Counted from the stretch's first letter, positions 45,038-55,371 are shown. The stretch is DNA of 64,000 nt from Bacteroidales bacterium UBA5226 (GCA_002409325.1 DHUU01000017.1:124001-188000); one strand, 5' to 3'. Numbers and translations are program-made. Notes: generated by a model not told the origin, from the sequence alone.

Positions 45038-45493
45038 TCAGAAAGGCAAGTCGTCAACGTCCTGCTGATCAAAATCAGGGGCGACGTCATTGCCTTGTTG
45101 CTGATTCTGCCACGGGGACTGACCCGCGTTTCTGGCAGGTACCGGCTGGGAGGGGGCAGCGGTTTCGCTTTTTCTGCCCAGCAATTGCATTGCGTCGGCA
45201 ACGATTTCGGTGGTATACTTTTTTTGTCCCGATTGATCTTCCCAGCTCCGGCTACGGATTTTCCCCTCTATATAAATCTGGGAACCTTTCCGGACAAACC
45301 GCTCGGCTATATCGGCCAGACCACGCCACAATACCACGTTGTGCCACTCTGTCTGCTCTTTCATTTCTCCATTCCGGTCCTTATACTTTTCGGTTGTAGC
45401 CAGGGTAAGGGTGGTTACAGACACCCCGCTTTCCAGGTGACGTACTTCCGGATCCTTTCCCACATTACCTATTAACATTACCTTATTCAACAT
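45038..45493 (-). CDS. ssb: single-stranded DNA-binding protein
   Basis: 151 residues from ATG 45493 (MLNKVMLIGNVGKDPEV). OB fold with VTTLTLATTEKY, EWHNVVLWRGLADIAERFVRKG and IEGKIRSRSWED; a Gln-rich linker; and the acidic tip DDLPF that recruits repair and replication partners. It is separated by 50 bases from aroE's stop, upstream on the same strand. Confidence 0.95.
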   Translation of the reverse strand: MLNKVMLIGNVGKDPEVRHLESGVSVTTLTLATTEKYKDRNGEMKEQTEWHNVVLWRGLADIAERFVRKGSQIYIEGKIRSRSWEDQSGQKKYTTEIVADAMQLLGRKSETAAPSQPVPARNAGQSPWQNQQQGNDVAPDFDQQDVDDLPF

Positions 45494-45543
45494 AGTATTA
45501 TGATTGTTTATTGGTTTTACACCTTGTAAAAATACAATTTTTT

Positions 45544-46281
45544 TTATAAATCCAGCAGCTTGCGCATGGCCCTGCAATCCGGTTCAAGCCCGGTTAAAAT
45601 GGCAAAGCCTTCAACTGCCTGGTGGTACAGCCAGTGATATCCGCCCAGATAGCGCGCTCCCGCTTTGAAGGCTGCCTTCTGCAGGGGGGCCATCGTATAG
45701 GAGGCATCCAGGATTGTATGTTTGCCGGAAAGACCCTCAACGGTTGTTTCCAGCCCTTCAAGAGGAATGGTGTTGACAATCAGGTTGCACTTTCTGATCA
45801 GGGAAGGGATATCCGGTAAAGGATAAATCCCGGGACAGGGTGTCCTGTTTGCTACAAACACCAAGGCGCCGGCCTGTTCCAGGCCCCGGGCAGCTGCCCG
45901 GCCGGCGCCTCCTGCCCCTATGACCAATGCATTTTTACCGGCCGGATCGGTCACGACTTCCCTGAAACTGTTGACTACGCCGGTTATGTCTGTATTCCAG
46001 GCGGTCCATATACCCTCTTTGTTTGTTAACAGGTTGGTGGCATTGATCTGTCCTACGGCAGGAGCGAGTTTATCTGCCATTTTCAGGAAATCCGTTTTAA
46101 AAGGCATGGTCACATTGAATCCCCTTATGTTCAGTTCCTGGATGCGTTGCCATCCCAAACGGGCATCGGGGGTTTCTATCACCTGATAAATATCCCCGGA
46201 CAGTTTCGGGTAAGCAGCCTTGAAAAGCCGGGGGCTTAGGCTCGACTTGACCGGATTTCCTATGATTGCAAAAGGTCCCAT
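45544..46281 (-). CDS. aroE: shikimate dehydrogenase
   Basis: 245 residues from ATG 46281, one base after the upstream methyltransferase stop. NADPH-dependent reduction of 3-dehydroshikimate. Motifs: GNPVKSSLSPRLFKAAYP, GFNVTMPFKTDF with the catalytic Lys, AWNTDITGVVNSF and the dinucleotide fold VIGAGGAGRAAARGL. The next step's enzyme, shikimate kinase, is about 4 kb away at 50.4 kb. Confidence 0.94.
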   Translation of the reverse strand: MGPFAIIGNPVKSSLSPRLFKAAYPKLSGDIYQVIETPDARLGWQRIQELNIRGFNVTMPFKTDFLKMADKLAPAVGQINATNLLTNKEGIWTAWNTDITGVVNSFREVVTDPAGKNALVIGAGGAGRAAARGLEQAGALVFVANRTPCPGIYPLPDIPSLIRKCNLIVNTIPLEGLETTVEGLSGKHTILDASYTMAPLQKAAFKAGARYLGGYHWLYHQAVEGFAILTGLEPDCRAMRKLLDL

Positions 46282-46282
46282 T

Positions 46283-47074
46283 TTATCCGTTGCGCTGCCT
46301 GAGCGCTTCAAAGCAGAGAATGGCTGTAGCTGCCGAAACGTTCAGCGAATCGATGATCCCCTTCATGGGTATCTTAATTTCATGACTGGCTTTTTCCCTC
46401 CAGAAAGCACTCAGACCATTGCTTTCAGATCCCATGACCAGTGCGGTGGGTTTCCTGTAGTCGCATTCATTGTACCATGTTGTAGCCTGGCATGTTGCAG
46501 CGACCACCTGAATACCCTGCCGGCTGAGCCATAGATAAGCATCTTCTGAAGTACAGGCCAGGGTAGGAACACTGAATATACAACCCAAAGAAGCCCTGAT
46601 GGTGTTGGGATTATAAATATCTGTGAGCGGATCGCAGATAAGGACTGCTCCGGTGCCCGATGCATCGGCTGTACGCAGGATGGCTCCCAGGTTACCTGGT
46701 TTTTCAACCGATTCCAGCACAATGACCAATGCAGGGTCCTGCAGGTGTACATCTGCAGGTTTAATATTGTTACCATACATGACTGCCAGTACCCCTTCTG
46801 TAGTACCACGGTAAGCCAGCTTGCCGTAAAGACAGGAATCAAGTTCTTCTGCCATGCGGGACTGTTCCCTGAACCAGGCCTCTTTTTCCTTGTCCCGTAA
46901 AATGTCGGGACTCAAATAAAGTTCGTTTATTCTAAACCCGCTTTTTAGTGCAATCTCCAGCTCCCTTATCCCTTCAATGACAAACAATCCTGTTTCCCGC
47001 CGCAAGCGTGATTTTTCCATTAACAGGCGTAACTGTTTGATCTTTGGATTATTGGAGGAGGATATCATTGTCAT
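46283..47074 (-). CDS. TrmH/SpoU-family RNA methyltransferase
   Basis: 263 residues; SPOUT-fold 2'-O-methyltransferase acting on tRNA or rRNA. N-terminal substrate-binding part (SSNNPKIKQLRLL, FVIEGIRELEIAL) is of the L30e-like type; the catalytic knot has VLESVEKPGNLGAILRTADASG, LICDPLTDIYNPNTIRAS and ALVMGSESNGLS. The specific target base is not predictable. It starts immediately after the lysS stop. An in-frame ATG two codons in is an alternative start. Confidence 0.9.
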   Translation of the reverse strand: MTMISSSNNPKIKQLRLLMEKSRLRRETGLFVIEGIRELEIALKSGFRINELYLSPDILRDKEKEAWFREQSRMAEELDSCLYGKLAYRGTTEGVLAVMYGNNIKPADVHLQDPALVIVLESVEKPGNLGAILRTADASGTGAVLICDPLTDIYNPNTIRASLGCIFSVPTLACTSEDAYLWLSRQGIQVVAATCQATTWYNECDYRKPTALVMGSESNGLSAFWREKASHEIKIPMKGIIDSLNVSAATAILCFEALRQRNG

Positions 47075-48583
47075 TTATTCGGGACGCATTTGTGGAAAGA
47101 AGAGGACATCCTGTATGCTTGGTGCATTGGTCATCAGCATACAAAGACGGTCTATCCCGATTCCCATGCCCGAGGCAGGAGGCATGCCAAATTCAAGGGC
47201 CCTGATGAAATCCATATCAATGAACATGGCTTCATCATCACCCTTTTCCTTGAGTCTGAGTTGTTCTTTGAAGCGATCCAGCTGGTCCAGCGGATCATTC
47301 AGCTCGGAATAGGCGTTGGCCAGTTCTTTCCCGTTGACAAACAGCTCAAAACGTTCTGTCAGGTGGGGATGTTCACGGTGTTTTTTTGTCAGGGGCGAGG
47401 TGGCGGTAGGATAATCGGTAATAAAGGTGGGTTGGATCAGGTGTTTTTCGCAGTATTCCCCAAACAGGGCATCTATCAGTTTTCCCTTGCCCATGGATGG
47501 GGTTATGGGTACGTTCAGATCCCTGCAGCTACTGCGCAAGGTGTCCTCCTCCATATCCGAAACATCCACGCCGGTATATTGTTTGATGGCATCAATCATG
47601 GAAAGACGCCTGAAGGGTCTTTTCCAGTCAATGACTTTGTCGCCGTAAGGCACCAGGGTGCTGCCATGGAGCTCAATGGCCACCTTTTCTGCCAGTTCTT
47701 CCGTAAAGTTCATCATCCATAGGTAATCCTTGTAGGCGACGTAGATTTCAAGCACAGTGAACTCGGGGTTGTGTGTGCGGTCCATGCCTTCATTCCTGAA
47801 ATCTTTGGCAAACTCATACACACCCGGGAATCCTCCCACAATAAGCTTTTTCAGATACAATTCATTGGCAATCCGCAAATACAGCGGTATGTCCAGGGCA
47901 TTGTGATGTGTGACAAAGGGACGGGCGTTGGCACCTCCCGGGATGGGTTGCAGGATGGGTGTCTCAACTTCCAGGTAACCCCGGTTGTTGAAAAATTCAC
48001 GCATGGTATTGACCATTTTTGTCCGTTTAACGAACGTTTCCCTTACGTGGGGATTGACTATCAGGTCAACATAGCGCATCCTGTAACGCTGTTCAGGGTC
48101 GGTGAAGGCATCGTATATCTGGCCTTCTTTCTCCTTTATTATGGGCAGAACACGAAGGGATTTGCTTAAAAGAACGAGTTCCTGAGCATGCACCGAAATT
48201 TCACCGGTCTTTGTGATAAATGCAAATCCTTTTACTCCTACAATATCTCCTATGTCCAGGAGTTTTTTGAAAACGGTATTGTATAGTATTTTGTCTTCTA
48301 AAGGACATATATCATCCCTTTTCACATAAACCTGGATCCGGCCGGTGTGGTCCTGGATGACCATAAAGGAAGCGGCCCCCATGATCCTCCGGCTCATGAT
48401 CCTGCCTGCCAGGGTTACCTGTTTGAAGTTTTCGGTTTCGGGTTTGTAACCTTTAAGAATTTCAACTGCTGTTGTATCGGCAGGATAGGCTTGGGCAGGA
48501 TACGGGTTTATCCCCAGGTTTTTAAGTTCTTTCAATGCATCGCGACGGATCTGTTCCTGTTCGCTGATATGTGAATTATCCAT
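47075..48583 (-). CDS. lysS: lysyl-tRNA synthetase (class II)
   Basis: 502 residues. OB-fold anticodon-binding part (TLAGRIMSRRIMGAASFMVIQDHTG) then the class II core: motif 1 region MREFFNNRGYLEVETPIL, motif 2 FRNEGMDRTHNPEFTVLE and motif 3 GMGIGIDRLCML. A TACTTTTG promoter element lies at 48605-48612. It leads a run lysS, methyltransferase, aroE, ssb. Confidence 0.97.
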   Translation of the reverse strand: MDNSHISEQEQIRRDALKELKNLGINPYPAQAYPADTTAVEILKGYKPETENFKQVTLAGRIMSRRIMGAASFMVIQDHTGRIQVYVKRDDICPLEDKILYNTVFKKLLDIGDIVGVKGFAFITKTGEISVHAQELVLLSKSLRVLPIIKEKEGQIYDAFTDPEQRYRMRYVDLIVNPHVRETFVKRTKMVNTMREFFNNRGYLEVETPILQPIPGGANARPFVTHHNALDIPLYLRIANELYLKKLIVGGFPGVYEFAKDFRNEGMDRTHNPEFTVLEIYVAYKDYLWMMNFTEELAEKVAIELHGSTLVPYGDKVIDWKRPFRRLSMIDAIKQYTGVDVSDMEEDTLRSSCRDLNVPITPSMGKGKLIDALFGEYCEKHLIQPTFITDYPTATSPLTKKHREHPHLTERFELFVNGKELANAYSELNDPLDQLDRFKEQLRLKEKGDDEAMFIDMDFIRALEFGMPPASGMGIGIDRLCMLMTNAPSIQDVLFFPQMRPE

Positions 48584-48604
48584 TTCTTAGGGTTTTGTAA
48601 CCTA

Positions 48605-48612
48605 CAAAAGTA
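48605..48612 (-). promoter_or_regulatory. -7 promoter element of lysS
   Basis: Minus-strand TACTTTTG (TAnnTTTG), 21 bases upstream of ATG 48583. A less perfect TACCTTTA for the divergent recJ lies at 48645-48652. Confidence 0.5.
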
Positions 48613-48662
48613 AGAAAATTTTAGAGGGATAGGATTAAATTAGTTACCTTTACCGGATAATT

Positions 48663-50396
48663 ATGGCGTTAGAAAAAAAGTGGATAGTGAAAGAACCGGG
48701 TAATCCGGCATTGGTCAGACAACTGGTTTCTGAACTGGGAGTGGACCCCGCTTTGGCAAACCTTTTAGTTCAGAGAAATATTAAGGATTTTGCCCAGGCA
48801 AAATCCTTTTTTCGTCCCCAGCTGGAAGACCTCTACGATCCGTTTCTTATGAAAGACATGGACAAGGCGGTCAAACGCCTTGACAGGGCTATCAGTGAGA
48901 GCGAGAAGATACTGGTTTACGGTGACTACGATGTGGATGGAACGACAGCAGTTGCCCTTGTATATTCTTTTTTACGCAAGGGAACACCCATGGTATCCTA
49001 CTATATTCCGGACCGTTACACAGAAGGGTATGGGATTTCATACATTGGCATAGACGCGGCCGCAGATGAGGGCTGTACGCTGATCATTGCACTGGACTGC
49101 GGGATCAAGGCCAATGACAAGGTGGAATATGCCAGGCAAAAAGGCATAGACTTCATCATTTGCGACCACCACCTGCCGGCTGAAGAATTGCCCCGTGCGG
49201 TGGCAGTGCTGGACCCCAAAAGAAATGACTGCCATTACCCCTTTGATGAGCTGAGCGGTTGCGGGGTGGGATTCAAACTGATGCAGGCTTTTTGCATAAG
49301 CAGGAATATTCCGCTGACCGAACTCTTCCCCTATCTGGATCTGGTGGTGGTAAGCATCGCCTCGGACCTGGTTTCCATAACGGGGGAAAACCGCATCCTG
49401 GCCCATTACGGACTGAAACAGCTCAACGAAGCTCCCCGGAAAGGATTGCTCTCGATCATAAAGCTTGCAGGTTTGGAAAAGCACCAGATCTCCGTGGACG
49501 ATATAGTTTTTAAGATAGGGCCCCGCATCAATGCCGCCGGACGTATGGAGTCGGGGAAAATGGCGGTGGACCTGCTTATTTCCCGCACAGATGACGATGC
49601 TTCCCAGATAGGCCATACCATAAACGATCACAATGATGACCGAAAGAACATAGACCGCAAAATCACCAAAGAAGCCCTGGCCATGGTCAGGGATATGCCG
49701 GACCTGGAAAATAAGAAATCCACCGTGGTATACAATCCCAAGTGGCATAAGGGTGTGGTTGGCATTGTGGCTTCACGGCTGGTTGAGAATTATTACCGGC
49801 CAACCATAGTGCTCACCAAATCCAACGGATTCATAACAGGCTCGGCCAGGAGCATCCCCGGATTTGATCTGTACGAAGCCATTGAAAGCTGCAGTGACCT
49901 TCTCGAAAATTTTGGCGGCCATATGTACGCAGCCGGTCTGACCATGAGTGAAAAGCATTACAATGAATTCTGCCAGCGGTTCGAGACCATTGTTGCAGAG
50001 AAAGTTACAGACCAGATGCTGACGCCCCTGGAAAACATAGATACCTATCTTGACTTTAAGCAGATAACCCCAAAGTTTTTCCGTCTTTTAAAACAGTTTC
50101 AACCATTTGGACCGGGAAACCTTTCTCCGGTGTTTGTAACAGAAAATGTATATGACAACGGAAATGGGCGCCTTGTAGGATCGGATTCAGGTCACCTGAA
50201 ACTGGAACTGATCCAGGAAGACGAACCATACAGGCCCATATCGGCCATCGCATTCAACCAGAGCGAGCACTTTGAACACATGCACAACGGAAATCCCGTG
50301 GATATCTGTTATTCAGTAGCCGAAAACTATTACAGGGGGATAGCCAATATCCAGCTGCGCATCAAAGACATCAAGGCACGGGAGGTTATTGTCTAG
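48663..50396 (+). CDS. recJ: single-strand DNA-specific exonuclease RecJ
   Basis: 577 residues. 5'-3' exonuclease of recombination and repair. DHH-family motifs: VYGDYDVDGTTAVALV (motif I), DCGIKANDKV, the eponymous ICDHHLP, and the DHHA1 region with GHMYAAGLTMS. Its stop TAG overlaps the stop of the convergent aroK in a CTAG palindrome (50393-50396). Confidence 0.96.
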   Translation: MALEKKWIVKEPGNPALVRQLVSELGVDPALANLLVQRNIKDFAQAKSFFRPQLEDLYDPFLMKDMDKAVKRLDRAISESEKILVYGDYDVDGTTAVALVYSFLRKGTPMVSYYIPDRYTEGYGISYIGIDAAADEGCTLIIALDCGIKANDKVEYARQKGIDFIICDHHLPAEELPRAVAVLDPKRNDCHYPFDELSGCGVGFKLMQAFCISRNIPLTELFPYLDLVVVSIASDLVSITGENRILAHYGLKQLNEAPRKGLLSIIKLAGLEKHQISVDDIVFKIGPRINAAGRMESGKMAVDLLISRTDDDASQIGHTINDHNDDRKNIDRKITKEALAMVRDMPDLENKKSTVVYNPKWHKGVVGIVASRLVENYYRPTIVLTKSNGFITGSARSIPGFDLYEAIESCSDLLENFGGHMYAAGLTMSEKHYNEFCQRFETIVAEKVTDQMLTPLENIDTYLDFKQITPKFFRLLKQFQPFGPGNLSPVFVTENVYDNGNGRLVGSDSGHLKLELIQEDEPYRPISAIAFNQSEHFEHMHNGNPVDICYSVAENYYRGIANIQLRIKDIKAREVIV

Positions 50397-50851
50397 GGAA
50401 CTATCCGTTCATGTGCCTGTTCATACCACTTTTTCCTGGACTGGTAAAGAATTTCAATGTTGCCGTTCCCGGCCAGGGGCCATCGTTGGGGATTAAGCGA
50501 TATCCTTTCCAGGATCGTGGACAGGGGAGTATCAATGAAAACGACATGACCGCTGGTCTTGATGAACTCCATGTTGTCGAAGAAACAGGGAGTGCCACCC
50601 CCGCAGGCAACAATCTGAGGCGGGGTTCCATCCTGGTGCCATCTTTCCACAATCCGGTGCAGGCAGTCCCTTTCTGCCATTCTGAAAGCTTCTTCACCTT
50701 TTTCTTTAATATATTGCCAGGAAGGCATTCCGCTAAAAGCCCATAGTTCCTGATCAAGATCTACAAACCGCATTCCATTACGGGCAGCCTCGGCTTCTCC
50801 CAGGGTACTTTTTCCCGAGGCCATGAAACCTATGTAAAATATTAGTCCCAT
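50393..50851 (-). CDS. aroK: shikimate kinase
   Basis: 152 residues, shorter than the usual 170-180 at the C-terminus. Walker A is GFMASGKSTLG (Ser for the usual Gly at the second Gly), followed by VDLDQELWAFSGM, GEEAFRMAERDCL, ACGGGTPCFFDNME (shikimate-binding GGG) and RISLNPQRWPLAG (lid region with Arg). It makes shikimate-3-phosphate; aroE lies 4 kb away. Start follows parC by 9 bases on the same strand. Confidence 0.85.
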   Translation of the reverse strand: MGLIFYIGFMASGKSTLGEAEAARNGMRFVDLDQELWAFSGMPSWQYIKEKGEEAFRMAERDCLHRIVERWHQDGTPPQIVACGGGTPCFFDNMEFIKTSGHVVFIDTPLSTILERISLNPQRWPLAGNGNIEILYQSRKKWYEQAHERIVP

Positions 50852-50860
50852 TGCGGATTA

Positions 50861-53527
50861 TCACAGAAGTGTCATCTGGTAGGCATCTTCATCATCAAAG
50901 GCTATGGACGTTTTTTTTTCTGTATCAGGGGCCGGGATGCTTTCTCCTGCAGTAACGGGACCTTCCAGTTCAAAGTCCAGGCTTCCATCATCCCCGTCTT
51001 CAGAGGGGCCTTCCTCAACAGGGAGGGATTCGCGGAATTCAATTTTTTCCACCTCGAATGTAGTGATCCTTTTTCCCTTGGCCCGGAAGCTTTTATCCCC
51101 GATGAATTCCGCAACATCAATGATCTGGGGGTTTCTTTTGGCATGCTTTCCGCCGAATGTGACTATGATCACAGGGAAATCGTCACTTGAAACAGCCACC
51201 AGGTAAGAACCCGCACTGTCTCCAATGAATGACTGAACCATGTTTTCGGAGGGTTCAAATCTAAAACGCTTGATATAATATGAACCCGCATCAGCATCAT
51301 AATAGGCCGCACTGAAAATCTTTTCTGGATACATTTTTTCAATGATCAGGATCTCTTCCTGGTAGCGGTTGCTCAGATCAAAATTTGTGGTTGTAAATGT
51401 CCCGTTCCTGTTAATGGCAAGCAAGCTGTCGTCTGCCAGGAATTCACCCAGGTAAAGACCCCGGCCCTGATCATTCAGACGCTGGATATCCTTGTCAAAC
51501 CATATTTCCTTTCCGCCCATAGTTGCCACGCCTTTTTCCTTGAGGATGATTTTTTGGACAGGGTGGTGGCTCAGGATATTCCCGCGGCTGCTCCGCCCCT
51601 TGATGGCCAGATCAAGGAACGAAAACTCAAAGATCAGCTTCTTGAGTTTGGGACGGGCTTTCAGATACACTTTTATGATTTCTGCCTCTCCGTTGTGATT
51701 GACAGACAACCATAATACCTGTGAACCCGGAGTGCCCAGGGTCAGGTTATAGTCCCTGTCCCGTGAATAACTGTTTAGCTGGAAACGCTTTACGAACACC
51801 TTTCCGTTTTTCCCGTCCCGGAAAGCCGCATTGTACACCGTGCGGTTGTCTTTCTTTCTGTATATCCCGGCGTATATGATATCCTTACCCACATAAAGCT
51901 TATCGGCAACTTTCCTGATCGAGTACGTGCCGTCTCTCAGAAATACAAGAACCTCGTCCAGACTGGAACAATCGCATACATATTCTGCCTTGTCATCCTT
52001 TTTCATATCCGTCCCGACAAATCCCGAATCCCTGCTCACGTACAACTTGCAGTTGGCTAGGATGACCGTGGAAGCTTCAATGGTCTGGAAACTGGTAATC
52101 TCTGTCTTCCTGGGGAAGCGGCTCCCGTATTTTTTCTTTAACCCTTCAAAGTACTCTATGGCATATGCGGTAAGGTGTTCCAGGTTGTGCCTGATCTGTT
52201 CCATTTCCCTGTCCAGGGATCTAATGTGTTCGTCAGCCTTTTTAATATCAAAGCGGGAAATTTTCCGGACCGGCTTTTCTACCAGTTTTTCAATCTCCCC
52301 AAATACCACAGGACGGCGCAGGCGGTCCTGGTAGCGACGCATTTCGGCCTCTATGTCCTTAAGCTGGCCTTCCCATGTACGGGCATTGTTTTCCAGAATC
52401 CTGAATACCTTTTCTTCAAAAAATATTTTTTCAAGAGAAGAAAAGTGCCAGTTCTCTTCCAGCTCGTTCAGCCTGATTTCCAGCTCGATCCTGAGCAAAT
52501 CCCGGGTTCTGTCTGTACTGTGGGCCAGCATATTCTCAACACTGGTCACAAAGGGCTTACCGTCCATGATCACGCACGCATCCGGTGAAATGGTCACTTC
52601 ACATTTGGTGAAGGCATACAGTGCGTCTATTGTTTTGTCGGGAGAAACATCATTGGCCAGGTGTATCAGGATCTCGACCTGTTCTGCCGTGTTGTCATCA
52701 ATTTTGCGGATTTTTATTTTGCCTTTATCGTTGGCTGCAATTATGGAACGGATCAGACTGTCTGTGTTTTGTCCGTAAGGGATTTCCTTGACTATCAAGG
52801 TCCTTTTATCTGCCTTGATGATCTTTGCCCTTACCTTTACCCGGCTTGCCCCGATGCCACCGTTATAGTTGCAGCAATCGACAAGTCCCCCTGTCATGAA
52901 ATCCGGATACAGGGTAAACGATTCCCCTTTGAGATGGGCAACAGAAGCGTCAATCAATTCATTGAAGTTATGGGGAAGGATTTTTGTAGCCAGCCCAACG
53001 GCTATGCCTTCGGCGCCCTGGGCAAGCAACAATGGAAATTTGACCGGAAGGGCAGCGGGTTCCTGGTTCCTGCCATCATAGGAAGGTTCCCACACGGTAG
53101 TTTTGGAATTAAAGACCACCTCCAGCGCAAATTTGCTCAGGCGGGCCTCAATATAACGGGGCGCTGCGGCAGAATCCCCGGTAAGTGTATTTCCCCAGTT
53201 TCCCTGGGTGTCTATGAGCAATTCTTTCTGTCCCAGCTGGACCAATGCGTCCCCTATGGAAGCGTCCCCGTGAGGGTGGAATTGCATGGTATGACCTATG
53301 ATATTGGCCACTTTGTTATAACGGCCGTCTTCCATCCTTTTCATAGAATGGAGAATCCGTCGCTGTACCGGTTTCAGACCGTCCATCAGGTGCGGTATGG
53401 CCCTTTCCAGTATGACATAGGAAGAGTATTCAAGGAACCAGTCCTTGAACATACCGGTAAGCCTGTATTTCTTGTCTTGTTCTTCACCCAGGATACGTAA
53501 ATACTTCAGTTGGTCTTCACTCATCAT
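50861..53527 (-). CDS. parC: DNA topoisomerase IV subunit A
   Basis: 888 residues. The breakage-reunion domain carries the catalytic Tyr in APRYIEARLS, HPHGDASIGDALV and GLKPVQRRILHSM; a coiled coil (about 380-450) and a C-terminal beta-pinwheel-like region follow, with an acidic tail. Adjacent parE of the short type (610 residues) supports topo IV rather than gyrase. Starts 3 bases after the parE stop, with a second ATG one codon in. Confidence 0.93.
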   Translation of the reverse strand: MMSEDQLKYLRILGEEQDKKYRLTGMFKDWFLEYSSYVILERAIPHLMDGLKPVQRRILHSMKRMEDGRYNKVANIIGHTMQFHPHGDASIGDALVQLGQKELLIDTQGNWGNTLTGDSAAAPRYIEARLSKFALEVVFNSKTTVWEPSYDGRNQEPAALPVKFPLLLAQGAEGIAVGLATKILPHNFNELIDASVAHLKGESFTLYPDFMTGGLVDCCNYNGGIGASRVKVRAKIIKADKRTLIVKEIPYGQNTDSLIRSIIAANDKGKIKIRKIDDNTAEQVEILIHLANDVSPDKTIDALYAFTKCEVTISPDACVIMDGKPFVTSVENMLAHSTDRTRDLLRIELEIRLNELEENWHFSSLEKIFFEEKVFRILENNARTWEGQLKDIEAEMRRYQDRLRRPVVFGEIEKLVEKPVRKISRFDIKKADEHIRSLDREMEQIRHNLEHLTAYAIEYFEGLKKKYGSRFPRKTEITSFQTIEASTVILANCKLYVSRDSGFVGTDMKKDDKAEYVCDCSSLDEVLVFLRDGTYSIRKVADKLYVGKDIIYAGIYRKKDNRTVYNAAFRDGKNGKVFVKRFQLNSYSRDRDYNLTLGTPGSQVLWLSVNHNGEAEIIKVYLKARPKLKKLIFEFSFLDLAIKGRSSRGNILSHHPVQKIILKEKGVATMGGKEIWFDKDIQRLNDQGRGLYLGEFLADDSLLAINRNGTFTTTNFDLSNRYQEEILIIEKMYPEKIFSAAYYDADAGSYYIKRFRFEPSENMVQSFIGDSAGSYLVAVSSDDFPVIIVTFGGKHAKRNPQIIDVAEFIGDKSFRAKGKRITTFEVEKIEFRESLPVEEGPSEDGDDGSLDFELEGPVTAGESIPAPDTEKKTSIAFDDEDAYQMTLL

Positions 53528-53530
53528 AGC

Positions 53531-55363
53531 CTAATCTCCCACCATTCTTAAATTGTTGACAATGAATTCCCTTCTTTCCGGTGTGTTGTCTCCCATATAG
53601 AACCTGAGCAGCTCGGGGAGTCTGTCATCCTTATCCAGCCGTACAATATCAAGCCGGATGTTCTCGCCAATAAAACCCTTGAACTCATCGGGCGAGATTT
53701 CGCCCAATCCCTTGAACCGTGTGATTTCGGGGTCCGGGCCGAGTTCCCGCAGGGCTTTTTCTCTCTCCGTTTCGGAATAACAATAACGTGTCTCTTTCTT
53801 GTTCCTCACCCTGAACAGGGGTGTCTGCAGGATATATATGTGGCCGTGCCTTACCAGTTCCGGGAAGAATTGAAGGAAGAAACTCAGCAGCAACATTCTG
53901 ATATGCATGCCATCCGGATCGGCGTCGGTGGCAATGATAATCTTGTTGTAACGCAGGTTGTCCAAATCGTCTTCTATGTTCAATGCGGCTTGCAGCAGAT
54001 TGAATTCCTCGTTGGTATAAACTACTTGTTTTGACAGTCCAAAGGTATTCTCGGGTTTTCCCCTCAGGCTGAAAACAGCCTGTATGTTCGGATCCCTGCT
54101 TTTGGTAATAGATCCGCTGGCAGAATCGCCCTCTGTGATAAAGAGCATGGTCTGCCCCGCCAGCTCGTGCTTATCTGTTAAGTGGATACGGCAGTCACGC
54201 AATTTCCGGTTATGAAGACTGATTTTTTTGGCATTTTCCTTTGCTTTTTTCCGGACAAGCCCTACCGCCTTTCTTTCTTTCTCGTTTTCTATGATCTTTT
54301 TGAGCAGGATGTCGGCTGTTTCCGGATTTCTATGCAGGTAATTGTCCAGATGTTCTTTTACAAAATCCCCGATGAAACTACGGAGGGAAGGGCCGGCGTT
54401 GCTCATTTCTCTTGAATCCAGGATGGTTTTTGTCTGGTTGGCAAATCTGGGTTCAATAAGGCGGATGCTGACAGCCCCTACAATGGATTGCCGGATATCA
54501 GAGGGCTCAAAATCCTTTTTGTAAAACTCCTTGATTGTTCTGGCAACTGCTTCCCGGAAAGCGGAAAGGTGGGTCCCGCCCTGGGATGTGTTCTGTCCGT
54601 TGGCAAAAGACATGATGCTTTCTCCGGTATCGCTGGTGTGAGTAATAACCATCTCAATATCCTGCCCGGCAAGGTGTATGGGCGGATATATCGTCTCTTC
54701 GGCCATGCTTTCTTTGACCAGGTCCAGCAAACCATTTTTGGAAACAAACTCGGTCCCGTTGAGCTGTATGCGCAGACCTTTGTTCAGATAAGCATAATGG
54801 CGTACCATCTCCCACACAAAATCCAGGTTAATGGTATAGCTGTTGAACAAAGCGGGATCGGGGGTAAATTCCACAAGTGTCCCGTCTTTCTGTCCTGACT
54901 CCTTTTCGCCTTCTTCCAGCAGAATCCCCCTGGAGAATTTTCCGTAACGGCTCTTCCCTTCCCTGAAAGATTCAATATAAAACACGATGGAAGTGGCGTT
55001 AACGGCTTTAAGGCCGACTCCGTTCAATCCCACGGCTTTCTGAAAGGATTTGTTGTCGTACTTGGCCCCGGTATTCATTTTGTTGGCGGCTTCTATCACT
55101 TTTCCGAAAGGGATACCCCGTCCGTAATCCCGGACCGATATGACGTTATCCCGGATCGTGACCGAAATCACCTTTCCAAAGCCCATGGCATATTCGTCAA
55201 CCGAATTGTCAATAACTTCCTTGATTAGTACATAGAGGCCATCGTCGGGAGTGCTTCCGTCGCCTAATTTGCCAATGTACATCCCGGGCCGGAGGCGGAT
55301 GTGCTCATTCCATTCAAGTGTTTGGAAATTATCTTCTGTGTAGGTTGGTGTAAGGTTGGTCAT
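53531..55363 (-). CDS. parE: DNA topoisomerase IV subunit B
   Basis: 610 residues from ATG 55363 (the upstream GTG frame start is within the promoter). ATP-binding GHKL domain: EVIDNSVDEYAMG, DYGRGIPFGK, LNGVGLKAVNATS; Toprim: FITEGDSASGS and DADPDGMHIR. It decatenates chromosomes with ParC. The ATG is only 8 bases from the end of a TATCTTTG promoter, so the mRNA is predicted to be leaderless. Confidence 0.94.
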   Translation of the reverse strand: MTNLTPTYTEDNFQTLEWNEHIRLRPGMYIGKLGDGSTPDDGLYVLIKEVIDNSVDEYAMGFGKVISVTIRDNVISVRDYGRGIPFGKVIEAANKMNTGAKYDNKSFQKAVGLNGVGLKAVNATSIVFYIESFREGKSRYGKFSRGILLEEGEKESGQKDGTLVEFTPDPALFNSYTINLDFVWEMVRHYAYLNKGLRIQLNGTEFVSKNGLLDLVKESMAEETIYPPIHLAGQDIEMVITHTSDTGESIMSFANGQNTSQGGTHLSAFREAVARTIKEFYKKDFEPSDIRQSIVGAVSIRLIEPRFANQTKTILDSREMSNAGPSLRSFIGDFVKEHLDNYLHRNPETADILLKKIIENEKERKAVGLVRKKAKENAKKISLHNRKLRDCRIHLTDKHELAGQTMLFITEGDSASGSITKSRDPNIQAVFSLRGKPENTFGLSKQVVYTNEEFNLLQAALNIEDDLDNLRYNKIIIATDADPDGMHIRMLLLSFFLQFFPELVRHGHIYILQTPLFRVRNKKETRYCYSETEREKALRELGPDPEITRFKGLGEISPDEFKGFIGENIRLDIVRLDKDDRLPELLRFYMGDNTPERREFIVNNLRMVGD

Positions 55364-55371
55364 ACGGGGCA

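Noticed and set aside
49038..49748. 236-codon minus-strand frame opposite recJ
   Set aside because: Opposite conserved recJ motifs; no recognisable features.
52661..53500. 279-codon open frame on the plus strand opposite parC
   Set aside because: It lies wholly opposite the conserved breakage-reunion domain of parC, has no family features and no promoter; it is a product of the codon bias of the opposite strand.
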